DNA from: Macrolepiota albuminosa
Taxonomy: Eukaryota > Basidiomycota > Agaricomycetes > Agaricales > Agaricaceae
Assembly: GCA_027475525.1 (NCBI GenBank)
Contig: JAMWFC010000131.1
Span: 496,001-560,000 of the forward strand
Reading direction: 5' to 3'
Length of the DNA stretch: 64,000 nt
Part shown: positions 45,171 through 55,980 of the stretch, in pieces
Numbering within the stretch: position 1 is the first letter of the stretch
Layout of the letters: every line of letters starts with the position of its first letter
Translations under genes and position numbers: made by a program
Notes under the pieces: model-generated
Told to the model about the DNA's origin: nothing
Databases searched by the model: none
What the model saw: only the letters and a program-made list of their open reading frames with translations

Positions 45171-46300
45171 GGTCTCACATCTTCGCTCTACGACACTCAT
45201 ACAGGACACCCTCACGGCTTACTTACCCTCCCACTCCTCGCACTCCCTCCTCCTCAAAACCCACCTCACCCCCTCCTACAGGACACCCTCACGGCTTACT
45301 TACCCTCCCACTCCTCGCACTCCCTCCTCCTCAAAACCCACCTCACCCCCTCCAGAACCCCCCTCAACACCCTCATTGACAGTGGCGCCACCGACAACTT
45401 CATTGATGAAGCATGGTCTACCTTCGCCCCGGAACCCGCCCAGCGACTCCCGGTCCCGGTACGGCTCTGCCTCTTCGACGGAGACGCCTCTACGGCAGGG
45501 GACATCACTCATTTTGTGCGTATGCCCGTTACTTTCGCCAACGGACAGACTCACACCCTCCGGATGTTGATAACCAAACTTCACCCTTCCGCACCCCTGG
45601 TCCTAGGGCTCCCGTGGCTCCGAGACACCAAACCCTCCGGATGTTGATAACCAAACTTCACCCTTCCGCACCCCTGGTCCTAGGGCTCCCGTGGCTCCGA
45701 GACACCAATCCCCGCATCGATTGGCGACATCTTACCCTTCGCCTGACCTGGGACCCAACGCCCAACAACCAGCAACTCCCCTTCGACATCCCCCACTCTC
45801 TGGACCCTACCCCGAAGGATGGGCCTCCACCACCCCCCGGACTCCAGTTCCGTTCATCCCGATCCTTCGTCATCAATGCCAGGCTGGACGGCGCCCCAGG
45901 ACCGATATCGGCCCTCATCGACAGCAGAGCCACCGGAGTTTTCATCAGCGACGCTCTCAACCTCCCCCACGACTCCCTCGACCAGCCCCTCCGCCTGCAA
46001 CGCCTCGACGGCACCCCCTCCTCCTCCGGCCCCATCCAGAGGTCTACGACTCCCTCGACCAGCCCCTCCGCCTGCAACGCCTCGACGGCACCCCCTCCTC
46101 CTCCGGCCCCATCCAGAGGTCTTACTCGGGACGCGTGACCCTGGACAACAACTACGAGTTCACCTCCAACTTCCTGGTCACGCGACTTCACGAATCGACC
46201 CGATGGTGCTGGGACTACCCTGGCTGCGCGACACGAACCCCGACATTGATTGGAGGACGCTCACCATGACCTTCCCGGGACCCGAAGACCACTCCTCGAC
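45171..46300 (+). pseudogene. Gypsy-C tandem retropepsin domains
   Basis: Two successive protease-like units. Unit 1: LIDSGATDNFIDEA (about 45375) to LVLGLPWLRDTNPRIDW (about 45595-45725). Unit 2: FVINARLDG and LIDSRATGVFISDA (about 45905-45950) to a degraded VLGLPWLRDTNPDIDW (about 46205-46255). Unit 2 has Arg for Gly in the active-site turn (AGA, one G-to-A change from GGA). Doublets at 45200, 45555 and 45969 disrupt the frames. Two complete units in one pol are unusual; known fungal elements that I can recall have one. Confidence 0.75.
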
Positions 46301-48514
46301 CGCTGTGCACCTCCGGGCCCTAGGGAACGACCCGACGCCCGACACCCCCAGGACGACTGCCGCGCCCCCCACGCATGCACCACCCACGCCCATCCGAGAC
46401 CGCAAAGCCCCCGATCGACCCCCAAACATTCCTCGGAACAAGTACAAAGGGCCGAACTACTCCTGCCGGTCTCAGACACGCGTCACACCCGCTCTGGCCG
46501 ATGCTTCCACGACCCTGATCGACCCGAGCGCCCTCGACATTTGGATCATTGGGGCCGCCCCCTTCGCCCGCCTCATAAGGGATGGAACTCCCACGTTTCA
46601 GCTGCACACCTCGCCTTCTCTCCCGGAAGAACATCTATGAGGGGACGCTATTTCCCCGGAAAAGAAAACCGAGGAGCAGATCCTCTGAGAAGTGGTTCCC
46701 CTGGAGTATCACGAGTTCGCTGACATATTCTCCGAAGGAGACGCCAAGGAGATTCCCCCTCACCGCCCCTTTGATCACACCATCGACCTCGAGGAAGGAG
46801 CCAACCCCCCTTTCGGCAAGGTATACAACATGTCGGAGGTCGAACTCCGGGCCCTCAAGGACTACCTCGACAAAATGCTTGGTAAGGGATTCATCCGACC
46901 CTCCGCCTCCGCCGCCGGAGCCCCGGTTCTATTCGCCAAGAAGAAGGACGGCTCGCTCCGACTCTGCATTGACTATCAAGGACTCAATAAGATCACCAAG
47001 AAGAACCGCTACCCACTCCTGCTCATTGGCGATCTGGTCGATCGACTCCGCAGTGCCAAGGTTTATACAAAGATCGACCTCCGCTCCGGTTACAACAACG
47101 TCCGCATCGCCCCAGGACACGAGTGGAAAACCGTGTTCCGCACGCGGTATGGTCTGTTTGAGTACCTTGTAATGCCTTTTGGAATGACTAACTCCCCCGC
47201 CACGTTCCAATACTTCATGAACGACATGACATCTTCCACAACATGAGCGACGTCTTTGTGATCGTCTACCTGGACAACATCCTCATCTATTCCGACTCAC
47301 CGGAGGACCACCAGAAGCATGTCCGACAAGTCCTCGAACGCCTCCGGGAGCACAACCTCCACGCCAAGCCCAAGAAGTGTTCGTTCCATACGGAAGAGGT
47401 TGAGTATCTTGGCATCATCATATCCCCAAACGGCGTTTGCATGGACCCCCACAAGGTCGAGGCCATCGTCAACTGGCCGCAGCCCCGGAACGTCAAGGAA
47501 GTACAATCTTTCTTGGGTTTCGCTAACTTCTACCAGAGGTTCATAGATAACTACTCCGGTATTACGAAACCCCTCAACCGGCTCACGCGCAAGGACGTCG
47601 CCTGGAACTGGGACAGTAAGTGCCAGAGCGTCTTTAACCTGCTCAAGGAGGCTTTCACAGCCGCCCCCGTACTCCGGCACTACGACCCGACCCTCCCGAT
47701 TATCCTAGAATGTGACGCCTCCGACTACGCCATTGCCGGGATTCTCTCACAGATGGAGCCTGACGGTGGGGAGCCCCGGCCAGTCGCCTTCTACACCCGG
47801 TCCATGATCAACGCCGAGCTCAACTACGACATCTACGACAAGGAGATCCTCGCCATTGTCAAAGCCTTCAAGCAATGGCGGGCCTACCTCAAGGGAGCCC
47901 GGCACCGGATCCAGGTCTATTCGGATCATAATAACCTGCAGTACTTCACCACGACCAAGCAACTCAGTCGACGGCAGGCCCGGTGGTCCGAGATCCTCTC
48001 GGAATACGACTTCACGATTCAGTACCGCCCGGGACGACTTGGTGCCAAGCCCAATGCCCTCACCCGTCGACCGGACGTCTACCCCAAGAAGTCATTCGAA
48101 GCGGAACGCAATGCGTTCAACCATCGCGTGGTGATCCCTCCCGAACATCTGAATGCCGTACTGATCTTAAACGACGAAGGAACCCTGAACCGGATCCGCC
48201 GCGCTCCCCGAGACAAGTACTTCACCGATCACGACCCCCGAAACCCTTCCGACGAAACCGACCGGGACCCCACCTTCTCCTTGTCCCCCGACGGGAAACT
48301 CCTCCTCCGGGACGGCCGCATCTACGTCCCGGATCATGCCCAACTCCGCTACGACGTCCTGCACCAGCACCACGACCACAAGCTCCGGGGACACCCTGCG
48401 ATATATAAGACCCTCCAGCTTATCTCCCGGACTTACTTTTGGCTAGGGCTGAAGAAGGATGTGACCTGCTACATTCGATCGTGTGAACCCTGCCTCCGGG
48501 CCAAGGTCCCCTGA
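46301..48514 (+). pseudogene. Gypsy-C reverse transcriptase and RNase H
   Basis: RT palm in 46692-47246 ([26 protein letters not shown]), then a frameshift: GACAT is repeated at about 47223-47232, adding five bases. Reading resumes at 47243 with VYLDNILIYSD, where the second catalytic Asp is Asn (GAC to AAC). RNase H: LECDASDYAIAG, YDKEILAIVKAF, YSDHNNLQYF. The integrase zinc domain begins at about 48380 (HQHHDHKLRGH...CEPCLR). TGA at 48512 for CGA. Confidence 0.85.
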
Positions 48515-49724
48515 CACCAACCATACGGTCTCCTGAAACTCCTGCCAGTCAGACGACCCCCCTGGTTTTCCATATCCCTGGACCACATTGTCGAACTCCC
48601 AGAATCTGAAGGGTTTGATGCCATTCTCGTTGTTGTGTGTAGGCTAACCAAACAGGGCATCTTCCTACCCTGCCACACCACGGACACCGCCCCGGACTTC
48701 GCCTGGCTGTTCCTCGAGGTCTTTGCCAAACATGGACTCCCGGACGACATCGTCTCCGACCGTGGCCCCCTCTTCATGTCCAAGTTTTGGACTTCCCTGT
48801 GTAAGGCACTTGAAGTAAAAACTAACCTCTCTACCGCCTACCACCCCGAAACCGACGGCCAAACTGAAAGGGTCAACCAGTCTCTCGAGCAGTACCTCCA
48901 ACTGTACGTCAACTACTTGCAGGATGACTGGCGCGCTGAACTCCCCCTGGCCGAGTTCACCTACAACAACACGCCGCACTCTGCCACCGGGGTATCCCCC
49001 TTCTTTGCCAACAAGGGATACCACCCTCGACTGACACTCTCGCTCCGGGACATCCCGTCGCAACCGGGGTATCCCCCTTCTTTGCCAACAAGGGATACCA
49101 CCCTCGACTGACACTCTCGCTCCGGGACATCCCGTCGCACGCTGCCCACAAGGTCGTCTGGGATCTCCAATCTCTTCACGAGTTTCTCCGGGAAGAGATC
49201 GACACCGCGAACCGGGCCTACGTGAAACACGCCAACCGGAAATGGGAAGACACCCCCGACTGGACCCCCAGGACAAAGGTATGGTTAGATTGACGCCACC
49301 TCCGCACCCGCTGGCCCTCTCCAAAACTCGATCACAAGCGTCTCGGCCCGTTTAAAATATTGAAGAAGGTCTCATCCCATGCCTACAAGACCGAGCTCCC
49401 TCTGGGACTAAAAGGTCTGCACCCGGTATTCCACATCCGCCTTCTGGAACGACACTCCCCGGATCCTTTCCCCAAACGATGCCCCGAGCCCCCTCCCCCG
49501 GTCGAGGTCGAGGACGAGTACCACTACAAAGTTGAAGACATCCTCGACTCCCAGAACATTCGTGGATGACCCCACTTCCTCGTACGGTGGAAGGGATACG
49601 GCCCGGAAGACGACACCTGGGAACCGCGTCAAAACCTCGAAGGCGCCCTCGACAAACTCCGGGACTTCCAACAACGGCACTCGGGAAACGACCCTCCCAG
49701 GCGCAGGACTCACAGACGGCAGTA
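48515..49724 (+). pseudogene. Gypsy-C integrase and chromodomain
   Basis: DDE core (LDHIVELPE, VSDRGPLFM, HPETDGQTERVNQ), GPY/F region near 49340, and chromodomain [12 protein letters not shown]...[17 protein letters not shown]. In-frame TGA at about 49292 and 49567, both explicable from CGA; a doublet at 48986. Confidence 0.85.
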
Positions 49725-50108
49725 GTGGGCGTAACCCCCGCCTCTGGGCTCAGTAGGGATTCAACTCCCATGTATACTTTCTGCTTTCCCTTTCTAGATC
49801 TTACTCTCTTTTAGTATCATTTCATAGTGGTGTCCCAGAACCTGGGCAAGGTGCTTTCTGTTTTTCAGTCTTCTTTCGCCCCTTACACCACCCTTTACCC
49901 CGGGAGACCAAGTAGAACCTGGGCAAGGTGCTTTCTGTTTTTCAGTCTTCTTTCGCCCCTTACACCACCCTTTACCCCGGGAGACCAAGTATATACATTT
50001 TTCTACTTTACATACTCTACAGTGGCAGCCAGGACAAGACGAGCAAACGACAAGAAAAAGAGAAAGAACAAAAAACTACTGGCCCTCGCCCCCCTCCCCC
50101 GGCCAGCC
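49725..50108. other. Spacer between Gypsy-C pol and antisense gene, no gene seen
   Basis: Pyrimidine-rich, one 77-bp doublet (49838-49991), then an A-rich segment near 50050. Likely convergent 3' ends. Confidence 0.5.
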
Positions 50109-51755
50109 TCAGAACCCCTCCCCCATCCCCTCCAGACCGTGCTCCCGCAGTACCTCCTCTGCCAATTGCTCCCAGGATGGGAGAGACTCGCCCTCATCCA
50201 GGATTCTTTTAAACCAAGAGCCAGGAGCGGGCACGTTCCTCTGCCGGTGGGCCGACACCACCCACCCCAGCAAGTCGAGGCCCCGCTCTACCCCGGGGAT
50301 CGTCACCTCTGGGCGCTGCCCCTTCTGCAGCGCCGCGGCTGCCCCGTCCAGGAGCAAACAATGCTCCCGGGCCCAACCTGCGGGTGTCAGTGAAGAGCCA
50401 AGCCCGGGGAAAAAACACTCACTCAACGAAGCCATGCGGGCGACCACCACATCCCGGCGCACCGCCTCCAACAGCCCCTCTGGGAACCCCGCCCCCTGCC
50501 CCAACCTCCTCCTCAACAACTCCAGCTCAGCCTCGGCCTCCCCCTGAGCGACCCTGACCTCCTCCAGATCCCGGAGCGCCGCCTCCCGACCCTCCTCCAA
50601 ACCCCTCCAGATGGCCGCCTCCTCCTCGCGCTCCTGCTCGGCCCGCCCCAAGCGCTCCTGAAGATCCCCGACGCTGACGCCCAAGGGCCTCCTGGACAAG
50701 GAGGAGAATACCGCCGGGGACAGACGAGGCGGGGAAACCGGGGGTGGGGTCTCGGAGGGCAGACATGCCCTCTTCGACGGCCCTGGAGAAGGGCTTGGCG
50801 ACGCCCACCGCTTCCCCTTGTCAGGGCACCCCCCGCGCCCCTCCCGACTCCCCCCAGCCTGGGTCACCTGGCGCGTGATAAGGACCATGGGCTGGCCCTG
50901 GCCCCCCACCCGAATGGCACCCCCGCTCCCCGATCCCCCCCCTGAACCCCCTGCGGGCACCGCCTGTGGCTCCCCCTCCGGCTCCGCCACCCAATCCCTC
51001 TCCTCAACTCCCATCCTCCGGGTAATCCCCCCGAGCAGCCACCCCTGTTCCCTCGCGACGCAACGCACCCTCCACAATGCCGACATGGAACATCATTCGT
51101 GATTGAGGCAGCACGCCTCGCACACAGACGTGTCCCGGCGGGACAAAGGGCCCGGGACCTTGAAAAGGCACATCACCCCCCAGCGGGCACAGTGCAGACA
51201 CTGCGCTGAGGTCAGCGACAAAACCAGAGGTGCGAGGTTACTTACCGGCCCGTTGCTCACACACCAGGCATGAGGAGGCAAGCCCCAGGGCCTCTCCAGG
51301 GCTTTCCCAAAAGACTCCTGCAAGACCTCCTCCCACGCAACACGCCGGTCCGCCGGAACTTCAGAAACGGCCCCCACCGCCATCCCAGAACGGCGAAAAC
51401 GAGGGGCGGTCAGCCTAGGACGAGGAGGGGGAGGTGGGCGCGGGGGGCGGACAGTCATCCGCGCAAAGGTAGGCGTGGGACGACCGGAAGATGACGCCGG
51501 GGGGCCACCAGAGGCAGGCTCCGGAAGACGGCTGGGACCCGCCTCCAGAGCGGGGGAAGATCGTTGTTCTGAAGGGGAAAAGTCAGCCGCGGTAAGCGGA
51601 CCATCGCAAAAGCACTCACGTTGTTGTACAAGCGCCGCCATGCGCTCCCAGTCCAGGCAGGCTCGATACCGTGCATCCCGGGCCTCTCAGACCATAAGGG
51701 GCGCGACCTCGTTGGTTTGTGGAGGCGTCAGGGAATGCGTTGGCATACGCGACAT
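50109..51755 (-). pseudogene. Antisense accessory zinc-cluster gene of Gypsy-C (3 exons)
   Basis: Minus-strand exons 51755-51620, 51568-51246 and 51200-50109; introns 51569-51619 (GTGAGT...TTCAG) and 51201-51245 (GTAAGT...CGCAG). Joined length 1551 bp, 516 codons. The last exon starts exactly with the zinc cluster: C-X2-C-X6-C-X15-C-X2-C-X6-C, the canonical Zn2Cys6 spacing on both halves. Then come a basic stretch (KGKRW...PSKRA), a coiled coil (about 50530-50690) and a Trp/Leu-rich end. TGA at 51687 and at 51093 (just before the sixth Cys) interrupt it, both expected CGA. Position, orientation and intron placement mirror the Gypsy-A accessory gene, although the element families are distinct. 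Confidence 0.75.
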
Positions 51756-51892
51756 GGTTGAACTTGACGGTAAAATTTTTTTCGATACGTGGCAAGTCAG
51801 GTGCCGGATCCCACGGTTGGACCCCGGTCTGGACCACCCGCTACGCGCGCCTCGGAGGGTCTTGGCGCTGAAGGGGGGGTGATGTCACGACC

Positions 51893-52633
51893 CCTTCCCT
51901 CTGGGCCCACCCCGGGACACCCCCGGAACACCCTCCGGGACCCTCCCTCCGACCCCACAGGACACGCCCCGCCATCACAACCGCCGACACCGCCATCACG
52001 CGCATCAAGGACCGCCATCAGCCGCCACCAGCCCCGATCAACGATCGGATCACGCGACTCGTTCCCGGCCATTGCGCATCACGCATCACGGCTCCATCCG
52101 CGCCAATTGATTGCGCGCCCCACACGCGCGATCCCGGTATGCAGCCCCTGCCGCTACTCAATGACCCCCGGAACCCATCCCAGACATCCTGGAACCCCGA
52201 GACCCGGCCCCGTAGTACTTATAGCGTAGCTCCCTGTTGTATTCGCCAGTCTTGATATTACATACACTGTTACTTGCTTTACTTGGATTGTTGCGTGCCC
52301 TCTATTTGATTGGTACGCATTGACTGGCACGCTTGACTGGCACGCTTGGATATTCGCGTGCTCTAAGACTGGTACGCACTTCGCGACTTTAATTTACTAA
52401 CTTGGTCTCGTCTTAGAACCTCCGGTTCACGACTCGACCCCCACCCGAACTCCCCCGTTACCCACCACCCAAAACCCCCGGACTAAGTCCCCTCTCCTGG
52501 GATTTCCCTGTCGACATCTTGAACCCCGGAGTCCTAGCCCCGGAGTTCCAGACACCCGAGTATCCGTGGGTCAAGTCCACATTGTAAGGGCGATTGCTTT
52601 CCCGGAAAGCCCCTGACTCAGCAGAACCTGACA
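51893..52633 (+). repeat. Gypsy-C 3' LTR
   Basis: 741 bp, close to the 5' LTR; differences are mostly C/T. Confidence 0.93.
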
Positions 52634-53046
52634 ATGGTGTAGCTTTGGGATGTTGTAAAATCAAGAGAATCGTGAAGAAGACAAAGGTGATTGAGTGAAA
52701 TAGGGTGATGTAGAGGCCACTTGAAAGCTATACCTTGAGAAGCTGCAGAGGTTTGAAGCAATTTTGCCCAAGGGTCATCACCCATCCATTCAACATGATT
52801 GAATAAATGCCAAAGACATAGGCCATTGATCCAAAGTTTGATAGATTGAGCTGAACAAGTGGCTATGTAACTGGCAACAAAACCTGCAATCAGAATAGGG
52901 TTCACAAGCATGCATAAGTTTTCAGGAACATGCTCAGAATCACAGAACTGAGTAAATCAAAGGATACCTGCACCGTAACATTGGCAAGTCTTTTCTTCAA
53001 CAGAATATTGAGCCAGACTCCAGAACCCACGATACGACAGAAAAAT
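52634..53046 (-). pseudogene. Tyrosine recombinase N-terminal part (DIRS-like element)
   Basis: Minus strand: SLAQYSVEEKTCQCYGAGIL, a TGA (CGA expected), FTQFCDSEHVPENL, then LVNPILIAGFVASYIAT and LLHDSLDFTTSQSYT, the SAM-like N-terminal domain of basidiomycete tyrosine recombinases. It joins MWAATLTAFW at 41238 in frame across the Gypsy-C target duplication. Confidence 0.8.
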
Positions 53047-53065
53047 ACTAAATAGACTAAAAAAC

Positions 53066-53606
53066 AGTCAAGAGAATCCTCAGTGTAATGTCGTGATGAC
53101 AGAGAACAACTATATTTTCATACCTAAGAAACAGTCAAGAGACTATTGACTATTAGAAACAACCTGATACATAGTGAGAGAAACACTCACATCCTCAGTG
53201 TAACGTTGTGATGACAGAGAACAACTGAGGATGATGTGTCGTTTGAGCGTGTCTCTAAGTTCTAATCATGTGACCACATAGCATAACTGTTAGACAAGCT
53301 ACAAAATTTGTGCTGAAGGCACGAATCATAGCTCGTAACTGTTAGACGGACATATTATATTAGGTCAGTGAGACTACATGGTCACATGATTTGGGGTTTA
53401 AAGACATAATTGTGTGACTTTACATCCTCAGTTGTTATTGTCATTGGGATGATTCACTGAGGATGTAAGTCTCTAGTTGTATTATTTGGAATCTTCTTCT
53501 AATTGTACATTAATGGACAGTACTTCAACTGTCTTGTTGGTATGATTAACACAGTTGTTATTGTCATTGAGACAATTCACTGAGGATTACTTTGACTGTC
53601 TTATAG
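53066..53606. repeat. Nested foldback (MITE-like) elements
   Basis: Outer arms near 53068-53115 and 53546-53600 are inverted copies (core ATCCTCAGTG...AACAACT). An inner pair of related arms, 53188-53238 and 53421-53467, encloses a further inverted pair (AATCATGTGACCACATAG / CTACATGGTCACATGATT). A 40-bp hairpin at 53296-53335 is flanked by the 12-bp direct repeat TAACTGTTAGAC. No coding capacity. Confidence 0.6.
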
Positions 53607-54424
53607 ACTGTCTCATAGGTTCTTGGAACTGGTCTCACAATAACTGACCCAAACAGAATAGCATCTGTAACACAGAAGATAGAAGTTCTATAAAGATTTT
53701 AGTGTACACAGGAGGGAAAGCTTTTGAGATATGGTATTATCTGTGAGGAGACTGTGTGGAGTCCTCCACAGAATCAAATGTTGGTCAGCTGGTACAAGAG
53801 GTTGGAGGTGCAATGGTTCATATGAGTTGTTGAAATTCAGGGCTTGGAAGAAATCTTGTGTAGCAAAGAAACCACTAGAAATTGTGGATCATCAGATGGG
53901 ATAGAAGAATTGCCTGGCAAGTATTGAGAATGCTGTGAATGAGATGAAAGGAAGTACTGTGGTTCTTGAGGAGTGTAGATGTCCTGGGGTTCTTGGTGAG
54001 TCAAATTATGAGATTGTTCACGTGGAGTGTAAATGCTTGATAAGTTGGATGTTATGCTTATAGTGGATTTTGGTTTGTAAATATCACAGGATTTGATTGT
54101 TTTGGTAGGAGTGAAAGACAAAGGAAGTTTAAATATATTATTGGTAGAAGTAGAAGATTGATGGCGGTGAGATGTTCAGTCAAAAGAAAACTGAAGATTT
54201 AGTTGACCGGAAGTGTAGATGTCTTGTTTTTTTTGTTTTTGAGGTGTTTTTGTAATGTAAGGTCTGTAATAGGGCACATAAATGTTTGGAGAAGTGGAGG
54301 AAGGCTGATAGCTTTGAAAAGGTTGAGATTTTTGATGGGGTTTGAAGTACATGGACATTGAAACACATGGAGAGACAATGCTGTAGGTGTGCTCTTGCAC
54401 CTAGGAGGTACTGTCAGACATTAA
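53607..54424 (-). pseudogene. Linker between RNase H and recombinase of the DIRS-like element
   Basis: Minus-strand fragments at 54180-54400 and 53837-54121, rich in Ser, Pro, Gln and Tyr (DIYTPQEPQ phrase repeated). Low complexity and broken frames; assigned by position between RNase H and recombinase only. Confidence 0.4.
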
Positions 54425-55940
54425 TAAAAGAATTAGCAATATCATTGGGCAGTTCAAATCCCTGATTTAGATGAGTAGAGTTTGGCAGAGTGCACTCCCC
54501 ATATGAAAGCACATCTACTGGGTTCAAATCTGAAGGAATAGAACAGAAAGAATGCATGATCATACATTTGTTAAGCCCTGAGTAGAAATGTCAAATGCAG
54601 AGATTAAGATAGATAGATCAACTGCGACCCTTTTGGTGAGCACCGATGGCCTCAGAGTTATCAGAGTAAACAAGGATTCTCCTGGAGAATGAGAGGTATG
54701 TCAGAAAGGAATGGAACAAAAAATTAGATGATTGCCTATTGCAAAATCTGAGTTGATGCAGGAAATAGAATAAAATTTTGATTGCTATGAATTTTAGCCA
54801 ACAAATGTCTTGCCTGGGATGTTTCCAATCAGATTTAGAATTTAAAGTGTAATGGGAATGACCGAGCATTATACCAATGCCCCAGAATGTGGTGGCATTG
54901 ATGTATATACTGAGATCTTCAAGAGGTTGGATCAGAAGGAGTTGATGGAAAGCAGATGTATCTTAAAGCCAGGTTTGCCACCATTTCAAGGAGTGGACAA
55001 AAGAATTAGTAAGGTGATGGTAAGAGGACATGAAGTTTGAAAAGATGGGCAAACAAGAAGAACCCTCAGGAAACACAAAGGAAACGTGAATTAGAGTGCC
55101 ATGTAATGCCTGAATATCTCTGAGTATGAAGTTGGCATAATTATTCTTGTGGGATTCCAACATTGAAGTTATGCACAACAAATATTTCAAACATTTTTAT
55201 CTGCCAAGGAAACATGTTTGCAGGGTAAGTCTTAGGCATAATCAATGAATTAAAAGGAATCTGTAAACTCTGTGCCCAATTTTTTGGCATGCCAAGGAAC
55301 ATTAAGACAAGATACAAGGTCAAGAACTGAATCCCTGTCATGGGCATAGAGGAAATTGTTATGGTGAAAAGGACCAGATGTATTGGGAAATTGGAAGCAA
55401 TTGATGTTGTCTTCAAACTTGAACAACAAACTGTTGTCTCCTAACTGTACAGTCCAGATATCAACCAGGGCATTAGCAATCTGACCAGCATTGCTACTGG
55501 CAGGTCTTGCACCAAAAGGGTGGTTGTGATCAATGTAGAATTTCCCTTCAAAACTGACCACTGGAAAAGGCTTGTGGTCCAGGAGCACAGGGCATGTTCT
55601 GTGGAAGGACTTGATGTTGAAACAACATGCTTGTGTCCTGGGAGGTAAAACAGCAACCTGGGTTGAAGCAGCATAAGCATTGAAAGATATAGCAGACTTT
55701 AGGATATAAAGAAATGTAAGAAGGAAGATGGTGTAGGATAGGACAGATATCAAGAAATATCACCAAGAAAACTGAAACAACAAATAGGACAGACAACACC
55801 AAAGCAGCATGCACAAAAGAACATATGGGCAAGAGAAATAAGAAAGCAGCAAAAGATGTGAGGAAAGGACATAGGAAGCACCAAAAGGTGTAAGGAAAGG
55901 ACAGAGAAAGACTGAGAAATAGAATCACACATATTTTATA
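54425..55940 (-). pseudogene. DIRS-like reverse transcriptase and RNase H
   Basis: Minus strand. RT: KSFHRTCPVLLDHKPF, YIDHNHPFGARPASSNAGQI (about 55500), KFEDNINCF in place of the KYEDD-type active site (Asp to Asn, G-to-A), then LNVPWHAKK. After two stops the strand reads DLPCKHVSLADK and DIQALHGTLIHVSFVFPEG. RNase H: WGIGIMLGHSHY, ICWLKFIAIKILFYFL and LVYSDNSEAIGAHQKGRS (54620-54860), ending NPVDVLSYGE. This set, followed downstream by a tyrosine recombinase, marks a DIRS-type YR retrotransposon. Many stops; AT-rich. Confidence 0.75.
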
Positions 55941-55980
55941 GGCAAATAAAATCCTGAGTTATTATATCTTTAGACTATAG

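Larger units (their letters stand above)
41239..52633 (+). mobile_element. Gypsy-C chromovirus with antisense accessory gene
   Basis: LTRs at 41239-41988 (750 bp) and 51893-52633 (741 bp), TGTCAYGACC...CCTGACA. Target duplication ATGGC/ATGGT (41234-41238, 52634-52638), one transition apart. Plus-strand gag, tandem proteases, RT, RNase H, integrase, chromodomain (to about 49724), then a spliced gene on the minus strand (50109-51755), then polypurine tract AAGGGGGGGTGA (51881-51892). GC-rich. Ten 77-bp doublets inflate it by 770 bp. Confidence 0.93.
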
